Source: Holophagae bacterium
GTDB taxonomy: Bacteria; Acidobacteriota; Thermoanaerobaculia; Thermoanaerobaculales; Sulfomarinibacteraceae
Direction: 5' to 3'
Assembly (NCBI GenBank): GCA_030637505.1
Contig: DAOWGJ010000210.1
Location: 1 to 9,953 of the forward strand
DNA: 9,953 nucleotides
Shown here: positions 1 through 5,356 of the stretch, piece after piece
Position numbering within the stretch: the stretch's first letter is position 1
Layout of the letters: the number at the start of each line of letters is the position of its first letter
Made by a program: the position numbers and the translations under genes
Notes under the pieces: model-generated
The model's database searches: none
Seen by the model: the letters and a program-made list of their open reading frames with translations, nothing else
Told to the model about the DNA's origin: nothing

Positions 1-606
1 CATGTCGAAACCCATCTGCCATTTTCCGCCCGAGGGCAGTCCCTTCCCGGCATTGACGAAATCGACGGCCCTGATGGTCGGGGGCGGAACGATGGGCAAC
101 CCGAAATCCAGGAACTCGCCGGGACCGAACTTTTCGTCGTACTCCCGTTTGATCAGTATCTTCGCCTCCGTAGCCTGGCGCCGCATCCACATTTCATGGA
201 GAGCCGACTCAGGATCCTCCGGCGGCAGCCCCTTCAACCAGATGTACTCGCCCTCTTCCTTGACAATCTCCATCTTGAAGGGCACCGCGGCGTGGGGGTA
301 GGCAAAGTGCTCGTCGATCGGCACGACCTTGCGCTTGAGGAGTTTGATGGGAGTCAACCACTGTTCGAGGATCTCCTCCCAGCTCTTCGGCTTCACCTTG
401 GGGGGGCTGTCGGTCGTTTGACCGGCCTCGATCTCCTCCCCGGTCACACCACCGGGCTGAGACCCCTGTTTGTGCGCTTTGATCTGGGCCTCGAGATCTC
501 CCGGAAGGCCGGGAATCTCTTTGGGCTGTTGTGCCTCACTGCCGAGCGCAGAAAATAGACAGACCATTACGGTAGGCAGAACCCACCTGAAACCGAAATT
601 TTTCAT
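1..606 (-). CDS. Secreted protein of unknown family, C-terminus beyond the window
   Basis: The reading frame is open on the minus strand from ATG at 606 to the left edge: 202 codons, no stop. The start is well supported by AGGAGG at 619-614, 7 nt upstream. The protein opens with a basic-then-hydrophobic signal peptide (MKNFGFRWVLPTVMVCLFSA), with likely cleavage near residue 25 (SEA/QQ). A Pro/Gly/Gln-rich low-complexity stretch follows (about 26-75), then a charged, tryptophan-containing region (76-160) and a segment ending in GKWQMGFDM. That last stretch vaguely resembles the lead-in to FG-GAP/VCBS calcium-binding repeats, but the part that would prove it is outside the window. I do not recognise the family. 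It is probably periplasmic, outer-membrane or extracellular. It is divergent from the XRE/TPR unit and has its own sigma-54-like promoter, so it may be a regulated target of that unit (inference). Confidence 0.8.
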   Translation of the reverse strand, partial: MKNFGFRWVLPTVMVCLFSALGSEAQQPKEIPGLPGDLEAQIKAHKQGSQPGGVTGEEIEAGQTTDSPPKVKPKSWEEILEQWLTPIKLLKRKVVPIDEHFAYPHAAVPFKMEIVKEEGEYIWLKGLPPEDPESALHEMWMRRQATEAKILIKREYDEKFGPGEFLDFGLPIVPPPTIRAVDFVNAGKGLPSGGKWQMGFDM

Positions 607-659
607 CAGAAAACCTCCTGCCGATTCGCACTGATTTCCGATCGGCCCAAGCCTGACCA

Positions 660-675
660 AGCAACTGTCATGCCA
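660..675 (-). promoter_or_regulatory. Candidate sigma-54 (-24/-12) promoter for the leftmost gene
   Basis: Read on the minus strand, 675-660 gives TGGCATG, four bases, then TTGCT. The consensus is TGGCACG-N4-TTGCW, so there is one mismatch (T for the last C of TGGCAC), and the diagnostic GG and GC pairs are exactly 10 nt apart. The start of transcription would fall near 650, giving a leader of about 44 nt that contains the AGGAGG ribosome site of the gene starting at 606. Sigma-54 promoters need an activating AAA+ protein; none is encoded here and I found no clear activator-binding repeat upstream. Confidence 0.45.
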
Positions 676-715
676 GGTCAGCGCCGGCCTGCATCTTTTC
701 AACCGGCCGATCTAT

Positions 716-744
716 TTGACTCCTGCGCGCCTTCGACATATATT
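716..744 (+). promoter_or_regulatory. Sigma-70 type promoter of the XRE-TPR-secreted protein unit
   Basis: TTGACT at 716-721 and TATATT at 739-744 are separated by exactly 17 bp; each hexamer is one mismatch from the consensus. Transcription would begin near 751 and leave a leader of about 64 nt before the GTG start at 815. This is the best vegetative promoter in the window. Confidence 0.65.
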
Positions 745-748
745 AGTC
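735..748. promoter_or_regulatory. Possible operator: imperfect palindrome over the -10 box
   Basis: GACATATATTAGTC matches its own reverse complement at 10 of 14 positions (GAC...GTC with a central ATAT) and is centred on the -10 box of the sigma-70 promoter. A bound XRE-type dimer here would block RNA polymerase, so negative autoregulation by the downstream regulator is a reasonable guess. The site is short and AT-rich around a -10 box, so chance symmetry is possible. Confidence 0.25.
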
Positions 749-814
749 GCTGGAAGACGTATGCCCCGCCAACGGAAACGGGATCTTACAGGAGCGTAGG
801 AGAAGCGGCAAATA

Positions 815-1234
815 GTGGAGTCATCAACTCGATCTTCGGCTTTGGCTACCCAGGATATAGGGATACGTCTGCGCCGAATTCGACGAGAACACCGGCTGAC
901 ACAGTCAGACCTGGCACGCCAGATTGGCATTCAGCAGTCTGATCTCTCCCGTATGGAAAAGGGTGAGTACCGGGTTTCGCTGGACAACCTCTTCAAGATT
1001 CTGGGCGTCTTCAACCTCAAGATGGCCGACTTCTTTGGTGATACAGCCGCCGCACCGCCCGCAGCGGCCTCCCGTCCGCTGGCCAAGGAAGACATGCAGA
1101 TCCTCCAGATGATTCGCCACCTCAGCCCCGAGGGACGCCGGGAAGCGATGGAGTTCCTGGAATTCAAGGTTCGCCGTGAACAAACGGACCGCAGAGCGGT
1201 GGAGAACCGCCGCAGCGAGAGCGAGACCGGATGA
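815..1234 (+). CDS. XRE-family helix-turn-helix transcriptional regulator
   Basis: A 139-residue protein with a Cro/C1-type DNA-binding domain at about residues 15-73. The helix-turn-helix spans LTQSDLARQIGIQQSDLSRM (28-47), followed by the usual E-K-G turn and the capping helices (LDNLFKILGVFNLKMADFF). An Ala/Pro linker (about 77-90) leads to a short helical C-terminal region (91-122, EDMQILQMIRHLSPEGRREA...), perhaps for dimerisation or partner binding, and a charged tail. The start is GTG at 815: an in-frame TAG at 797-799 rules out a longer frame, and AGGAG at 798-802 lies about 12 nt upstream. The end overlaps the TPR gene by 4 bp (ATGA), so the two are translationally coupled. The regulator probably acts on the divergent 607-814 region. 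The fold is secure; targets and signal are unknown. Confidence 0.9.
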   Translation: MESSTRSSALATQDIGIRLRRIRREHRLTQSDLARQIGIQQSDLSRMEKGEYRVSLDNLFKILGVFNLKMADFFGDTAAAPPAAASRPLAKEDMQILQMIRHLSPEGRREAMEFLEFKVRREQTDRRAVENRRSESETG

Positions 1235-2139
1235 TGGTCGAGCGCTACGACCGTTTGCTCAGAGAAGCCCAGGGGGCTTTCGCCGCGGGCGACCTCCAAT
1301 CGGCGCTCCGGCATTTCGAGGCAGCCCAGGTACTGGCGTCGGGTGACGGTGATGGCGACCGAGCTGACCGCGCCGCCTGCAACGCCTGCTTCGTTCTTAT
1401 TGAACTGGGACAAGCCGAAGAGCAGATCCCCCGCCTCCGACGCCTGTTCATGGGAACGCTCCACCCGCGAAACCGATGCACCGCTGCCTACAACATCGCC
1501 GCCGCCTACCTCAATCTCGAAGACTTCGACAATGCGATGGAGTGGGCCGATCGCTCGAGTGAACTGGCCCGGGATATCGACGAGCCCTCGCTGACCGCCG
1601 GTGTGCACAACCAACAGGCGTCGCTGGCCCTGCGTTTCTCGCGCTTCGAAGAGGCGGAGAAGGGCTTTCATCTGGCCCTCGATGCCATGGAGAGCCTCGG
1701 CGAGACACTGCAAGCGGCCAACAGGGCGACCGTTTTGGGCAACCTCGGCTATGCCTTGATGTGTACCGAACGGCTCGAAGAGGGCCTGAACCTCTGCGAG
1801 CAGGCCCGGGCCGCCCTCGACGAGCTCTCGGCCGACAATTTGATATACGAGAACCTCCAGGACCTCTGCTACGGCTATATCCTGGATGACCAGCTCGAGC
1901 GCGCCCACGCCGCCGGCGAGCGGGCCCTGGGCCTTGCCGAACACTATGACGACAATCAAGTGATGAAGAACTGCCTGTTCCTCCTGGCCGAGGTCGCGGT
2001 ACGCCGCGGCGACGCCTTCAGGGGCCGGCGCTATTTGCGGGAATTGGCTGAATTCTATCCAGAGATCGAAATGAATGAGGAGATCATCGACGTCTTCCTC
2101 ACGACCGATCTCACGAACGTAGTGAACCTGAGGGGTTGA
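1231..2139 (+). CDS. TPR-repeat protein coupled to the XRE regulator
   Basis: A 302-residue soluble protein with no signal peptide or membrane segment, built almost entirely of helical hairpins of TPR type. I count about seven, at roughly 5-37, 47-75, 85-117, 125-157, 166-199, 207-240 and 247-280. Good matches to the TPR pattern include AYNIAAAYLNLEDFDNAMEW (86-105) and NLGYALMCTERLEEGLNLCE (171-190). Seven cysteines (50, 53, 83, 178, 189, 213, 248) are notable for a TPR protein. The frame starts ATGATG, so either Met could be used; the start overlaps the regulator stop. TPR superhelices bind peptides or proteins. With the XRE partner this resembles the sensor half of an RRNPP-type receptor on a separate chain (inference). 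It could instead be a general scaffold for the exported protein encoded next. Confidence 0.85.
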   Translation: MMVERYDRLLREAQGAFAAGDLQSALRHFEAAQVLASGDGDGDRADRAACNACFVLIELGQAEEQIPRLRRLFMGTLHPRNRCTAAYNIAAAYLNLEDFDNAMEWADRSSELARDIDEPSLTAGVHNQQASLALRFSRFEEAEKGFHLALDAMESLGETLQAANRATVLGNLGYALMCTERLEEGLNLCEQARAALDELSADNLIYENLQDLCYGYILDDQLERAHAAGERALGLAEHYDDNQVMKNCLFLLAEVAVRRGDAFRGRRYLRELAEFYPEIEMNEEIIDVFLTTDLTNVVNLRG

Positions 2140-2141
2140 TC

Positions 2142-3146
2142 ATGCGACGACTGATCTTCGCTCTAGCCCTGGTGGTCCTTGTCGGCAGCGCCGGTTTCGC
2201 CCAGGCGGACCCAATGGTGTTGACGACCCAAGGCCACCTCTACAAGGTCTGGCTTGCCGATGAGGGCCTGGTCCTCAATCATTCAGGCCCCGACATCGAC
2301 ACCGAAGAGGCAGTCATACCTCAGACCGCAGGCTTACAGCTGGATGGGGTGATTCTGGTGGTCGATGAGGCAACGGCGACGCCCTTAATCCTCTGGACCG
2401 ATTCCCTGGACGGCCTCTCGTCCGTCCACCTGGCCGCGCTTGTCGATGGAGCGTGGTACGGCCCCACTGTTCTTGGGGGTGAGGACGGCACAACCCTCAG
2501 CAATACGCACGCCCTGATCCATACGATCAGCACCGTCATCGAAGGGGATGACGGGTCGGAGCCCGAGATTCTCGAAACCACCTTCCTACATACCGTCTGG
2601 TGGCGCCACGACGACGTCACGGCCCTTGGACACGCGGTCTATTTTCCCATCCCGTTGGACTCCAACGGCATGCCCCTGTTGGACGAGGCGGAGGCCCATC
2701 ACCTGGAGAACCTCCTGCCCTTCGGTTTCGGTTGCGACAACAACCCTGACGTGGAGGGCCTGACATCGGCCAGGTTCTTCATCGGCGCCGGCGGTCTGCC
2801 CCAGTTGTTCACACCGGATTTCGCAGACTGCGTCTTCCACCTGTTGGGAATCGACTACGAGATCGAGGAAATCGATCCGCCGGGAACCGATGGCAAGCGC
2901 CGACGCCAAATCGCCGTCTTCAACACCGGTGAGGTTATGATGGCTATTCCGCCGGATATCAGCCTCGAGACCTCCAAAATGTTCCTCGGTCGCGACAACT
3001 CCGTCCTGATCTATTGGGACACCGAGGACGCGGTTGAGTGGATTCTGTCCGGCACCGAAGGCTGGACAGACACCAAGAGCCTTCTCCTCGGCGACGACAT
3101 CGATCACGAACAGGCGGTTGAGCTCTTGCGGCAGTTGGCCCGCTGA
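2142..3146 (+). CDS. Exported protein of unknown function, third gene of the XRE-TPR unit
   Basis: I place the start at ATG 2142 (334 residues): GAGGGG at 2130-2135 sits 6 nt upstream, and the protein then opens directly with a signal peptide (MRRLIFALALVVLVGSAGFA), predicted cleavage after AQA at residue 22. A TTG at 2136 would add only two residues. The mature part is acidic and beta-rich, with stretches such as TPLILWTDSLDG and AALVDGAWYGPTVLG that recall blades of BNR/sialidase-like propellers, but no catalytic motif is visible and I do not assign a family. Two cysteines (198, 230) could form a disulfide after export. It starts 2 nt after the TPR stop and is followed by a terminator, so it ends the operon. 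It may be an output or sensor of the regulator pair. Confidence 0.85.
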   Translation: MRRLIFALALVVLVGSAGFAQADPMVLTTQGHLYKVWLADEGLVLNHSGPDIDTEEAVIPQTAGLQLDGVILVVDEATATPLILWTDSLDGLSSVHLAALVDGAWYGPTVLGGEDGTTLSNTHALIHTISTVIEGDDGSEPEILETTFLHTVWWRHDDVTALGHAVYFPIPLDSNGMPLLDEAEAHHLENLLPFGFGCDNNPDVEGLTSARFFIGAGGLPQLFTPDFADCVFHLLGIDYEIEEIDPPGTDGKRRRQIAVFNTGEVMMAIPPDISLETSKMFLGRDNSVLIYWDTEDAVEWILSGTEGWTDTKSLLLGDDIDHEQAVELLRQLAR

Positions 3147-3166
3147 GATAACTCCATTGAATTATC

Positions 3167-3195
3167 AAAGGCCCACCGTCACGGTGGGCCTTTTT
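3167..3195 (+). terminator. Strong rho-independent terminator
   Basis: A perfect 12-bp stem (AAAGGCCCACCG paired with its complement at 3182-3193) closes a TCA loop, and the 3' arm runs into TTTTT at 3191-3195. It starts 21 nt after the stop at 3146, so it ends the XRE-TPR-exported protein unit. On the opposite strand the stem is followed only by a short T-run, so it would be weaker for the convergent operon. Confidence 0.92.
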
Positions 3196-3289
3196 GATTA
3201 ACCTCGAATCTGGAAACCTGCCTCCAAAAACCGGTTGCACCGGCCAACCCGGAGCCGGAACCAAAACCGGCCGAACGAGAACACAGTTG

Positions 3290-3327
3290 AACCGCCAAGA
3301 CGCGAAGACCTCGAAGGATTCGCAAAG
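3290..3327. repeat. Degenerate short-repeat tract (GCGAAG/GCAAAG words)
   Basis: The tract begins AACCGCCAAGACGCGAAGAC and continues with further 8-10 nt variations on a G/A-rich word ending in AAG or AAAG (CCAAG, GCGAAG, TCGAAGG, GCAAAG). From general knowledge, similar imperfect words of the CGCCAAGACGCGAAG type occur in intergenic spacers of many unrelated bacteria. GAACC follows again at 3336-3340. It does not encode a protein that I can recognise. Confidence 0.45.
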
Positions 3328-3412
3328 AGGCATTTTGAACCACGATTTCTTCTGCATTTCGCTTCGTTTGGGCGGGGATGACGCACCGGACGGCACGGTT
3401 TCCAGCACATCC

Positions 3413-3494
3413 GCGCGCCCTGAAGGACGCGCCTACACTGAACTCTCTGAACCATAATGACTTCGAGTCTGTAGGCGGGTCCTTCAGGGCCCGC
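3413..3494. repeat. Inverted pair of GTAG-hairpin units (REPIN-like element)
   Basis: Unit 2 (3471-3494, plus) is GTAG followed by a hairpin with 8-nt arms GCGGGTCC and GGGCCCGC and a TTCA loop. Unit 1 (3436-3413, minus) is GTAG followed by arms GCGCGTCC and GGGCGCGC with the same loop. The units are inverted, with the GTAG ends facing each other across 34 nt. They differ at only two positions, and these form one compensatory base-pair swap (C-G for G-C) in the stem; the same T-G wobble is kept in both. A GTAG tetranucleotide next to a hairpin is the hallmark of REP sequences mobilised by RAYT (Y1 transposases), and an inverted doublet is a REPIN. No transposase gene lies in the window, so it would be a non-autonomous copy. 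Confidence 0.7.
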
Positions 3495-3556
3495 AGGCAG
3501 TCTCGTTTTGATGCAATTCGCTACCAACCTGAACGAACTAATAGGTATGGTCCGGG

Positions 3557-4699
3557 CTAGTATCGAGTTTCAAAACCCTCCACCAACCCCTCCAGGGCCT
3601 CGGCATAGCCTGCCCAGGTCCAACGGCCCGAGGTCAGGGCGGCCCCCGCGGCGAGGTTTTCGAGAGCCTCATCCTCCAGGGCCACCAGGGCCTCAGCCAA
3701 GGCCTCGGGAGAATTCGGTTCGACCAGCAACCCCGAAACGCCATGCTCGACCACCTCGCCAAGTCCTCCGATATCGGTGGATACCACCGGCAGGCCCCGG
3801 CTCAGGGCCATCGGAGCCACCGCGGACTGCGTGCCGCTTCTGTAGGGCAAGATCAGAACATCGGCCGCACCGAGCAACTGGTCGACCTCCGCCTCCGGAA
3901 CCCCCCCAAGTCGGAGGCGGACCCGATCGTCCAGGTTCAGCGCCTCGACCTGGGCCGACAAGGCCATGGCCAGTCCCCCCCACGGTTCGCCTGCAACGAC
4001 CAGGCGCCACCGGGAGTCCTCCGGTAGCCGGCCGAAGGCCTCCAGGAGAACATCGACGCCCTTGTAGGGACGAATCAGCCCCAGAAACAGCGCCAGACGC
4101 TCTGTGGGACCGATATCCATCCGAAAGCGAGCCGCCTCCCTCTGAGGGATCGGCCTCCCGGAAGGCACGGCCGGCAAAGGGTAGGCCGCCACCGGCGCCA
4201 CCGGAAATTCCTCACTCAAGGCCGCCTTCAGGACCTCCGCATGGGTCAAGAAACCCTGGCACCTCGCGAACACTCGACGGGCTACCCATCGTCGTATCGC
4301 ACCTCCCCCGTGGTCGTGAATATTGTGCACGACAGCGATCGCAGGCGGCCTCGAGGCCTTCGGCCGGCCCCGCAACAAAAACCGCCACCAGAGCGCCCAT
4401 GCCCATGTCCAGTAGGGAATGACCCAGGCGTCGGCGTCAAAGTCCAGGGCACAGCGGCGAGCCCGACGCCAGGTCCACGGCTCCAGAGGTGCGAACAGCG
4501 CCTTCGCTCCGGCAACCGGTGGACACGCATCAGGATCACGCTCATCACCGCCCGGATAGAGCCATCGGGGATACTGCCGTCTGGGGGTCAGGAACTGTAA
4601 CTGGTGCCCTCTCTCTTCCAGAGTCCGAACCAGGGCCGTAGTCGTCGATGCGATACCGCCCCTCAGGGGAAAGCCGGGGCCGAAGACCGTCAATCGCAC
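3557..4699 (-). CDS. Family 4 (GT-B) glycosyltransferase
   Basis: A 380-residue cytoplasmic protein with the two-domain GT-B layout. The N-terminal acceptor domain opens with MRLTVFGPGFPLRGGIAS, the glycine-rich loop of GT4 enzymes, and carries TPRRQYPRWLYPGG (38-51), a stretch I associate with a group of polysaccharide glycosyltransferases. The C-terminal nucleotide-sugar domain has LFLGLIRPYKGVDVLLEAF (204-222), VVAGEP, ADVLILPYRSGTQSAVAP and LPVVSTDIGGLGEVVEHGVS (303-322). The usual EX7E glutamates are absent: by my alignment Gly289 and Met297 occupy their places. The start is GTG at 4699, with GAGGG overlapping the coaD stop and a 12-nt gap to it, so the two are probably co-transcribed. 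The role is likely transfer of a sugar from an NDP-sugar in envelope polysaccharide synthesis; donor and acceptor cannot be read from the sequence. Confidence 0.9.
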   Translation of the reverse strand: MRLTVFGPGFPLRGGIASTTTALVRTLEERGHQLQFLTPRRQYPRWLYPGGDERDPDACPPVAGAKALFAPLEPWTWRRARRCALDFDADAWVIPYWTWAWALWWRFLLRGRPKASRPPAIAVVHNIHDHGGGAIRRWVARRVFARCQGFLTHAEVLKAALSEEFPVAPVAAYPLPAVPSGRPIPQREAARFRMDIGPTERLALFLGLIRPYKGVDVLLEAFGRLPEDSRWRLVVAGEPWGGLAMALSAQVEALNLDDRVRLRLGGVPEAEVDQLLGAADVLILPYRSGTQSAVAPMALSRGLPVVSTDIGGLGEVVEHGVSGLLVEPNSPEALAEALVALEDEALENLAAGAALTSGRWTWAGYAEALEGLVEGFETRY

Positions 4700-4711
4700 G
4701 ATACTGCGCCC

Positions 4712-5260
4712 TCACCGAGTCGGTGGGTGCGTCGCCTTGCGGAATCGTTCCTCCAGGCGCAAGCGGACCGGCTCAGGCACCAGCCCGGTGACGTCGCCCC
4801 CGAGGGCGACGACCTCCTTGATCACCCGTGATGAGAGGTAGGTGTACTCCTCCTTGGGCGTCAGAAACACCGTCTCGGCATCGGAATAGAGCCGGCGGTT
4901 CATCAAAGCCATCATGAATTCGTACTCGAAATCCGAAACCGCCCGAATGCCGCGGATGACGATCCTCGAACCGACGTCCCGCAGGAAGTTGACCAGGAGC
5001 CCACGGAAGGACCGAACCTCGATGGCCGGATCGTCGGCCCAGAGCTCGTTCATCATCACCAGCCGCTCGCCCGGCGTGAACAATCCACCCTTGGAGGAAT
5101 TCTCCAAAACCGCGACAATGACCTTGGGGAACAGCTTGGTAGCCCGTTCAACGATTGCAACGTGACCCAGATGGATCGGATCGAAGGACCCAGGATAGAC
5201 CGCAACGTGGGCGTGGACATCGACAGCTGAGGCCACCGTTTCTTCTCCGGGATCATTCAT
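4712..5260 (-). CDS. coaD: Phosphopantetheine adenylyltransferase
   Basis: This enzyme joins ATP and 4'-phosphopantetheine to give dephospho-CoA and pyrophosphate, the penultimate step of coenzyme A synthesis, in the cytosol. The nucleotidyltransferase signature is at residues 22-33 (YPGSFDPIHLGH, with the catalytic-site His33), the nucleotide and pantetheine site includes VIRGIRAVSDFEYEFMMALM (101-120), and the C-terminal motif is YLSSRVIKEVVALGGDVTGL (141-160). Start choice: TTG at 5278, ATG at 5269 and ATG at 5260 are all in frame. GGAGGA at 5276-5271 is the only good ribosome site; it overlaps the first, is too close to the second, and sits 10 nt before the third. I therefore chose 5260 (182 residues), about 20 more than usual, with the extra length N-terminal to the first strand. 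It is followed after 12 nt by the glycosyltransferase. Confidence 0.96.
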   Translation of the reverse strand: MNDPGEETVASAVDVHAHVAVYPGSFDPIHLGHVAIVERATKLFPKVIVAVLENSSKGGLFTPGERLVMMNELWADDPAIEVRSFRGLLVNFLRDVGSRIVIRGIRAVSDFEYEFMMALMNRRLYSDAETVFLTPKEEYTYLSSRVIKEVVALGGDVTGLVPEPVRLRLEERFRKATHPPTR

Positions 5261-5303
5261 CTTGGTCATGTCCTCCAACTGCTTCGAACGGCGAGGCAGA
5301 ATT

Positions 5304-5338
5304 ACAGGATACAGGATGCCTGATACCTGAGACCTGAG
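5304..5338. repeat. 7-bp tandem repeat, five degenerate units, upstream of coaD
   Basis: The 35 bp divide exactly into five heptamers: two ACAGGAT units, one diverged unit (GCCTGAT), then two ACCTGAG units. The tract lies between the stop of the propeller gene (5357) and the coaD start (5260), in a 96-bp spacer without a clear terminator. On the coaD strand it ends in TGTAAT (5306-5301), a possible -10 box, but I see no matching -35. Confidence 0.6.
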
Positions 5339-5356
5339 TTCACCCGCCGGGTAAGG

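Larger units (their letters stand above)
3147..3556. other. 410-bp convergent spacer without a gene
   Basis: This lies between the stop of the plus-strand unit and the stop of the minus-strand glycosyltransferase. It holds an intrinsic terminator (3167-3195), a run of short CCGG-containing words (about 3229-3272), a degenerate short-repeat tract (3290-3327) and an inverted pair of GTAG-hairpin units (3413-3494). The short open frames here (for example 3194-3457 plus and 3198-3527 minus) run across these repeats and show no recognisable domain or sensible ribosome site, so I call none of them a gene. Confidence 0.75.

Noticed and set aside
196..558. Plus-strand open frame of 120 codons at the left edge
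   Set aside because: It is antisense to the minus-strand gene that has AGGAGG, ATG and a signal peptide; the plus-strand translation shows no such signs.
931..1959. Minus-strand open frame of 342 codons
   Set aside because: It is antisense to both the XRE and TPR genes, which have recognisable folds, overlap by ATGA and share a promoter. The frame shows no domain or ribosome site.
3194..3457. 87-codon open frame after the terminator
   Set aside because: It begins inside the terminator tail and runs through the repeat tract and one REP unit; no ribosome site and no recognisable protein.
3413..3494. REP hairpins as a rho-independent terminator for the glycosyltransferase
   Set aside because: Neither hairpin is followed by a T-run on either strand; the GTAG units and inverted layout fit a REP doublet better.
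3413..3494. CRISPR array
   Set aside because: There are only two units, inverted rather than direct, and no cas gene in the window.
3508..4422. Plus-strand open frame of 304 codons
   Set aside because: It lies antisense to the glycosyltransferase and the translation is an extreme Pro/Arg/Gly mix typical of the complement of a GC-rich gene. The minus-strand frame has clear GT4 motifs.
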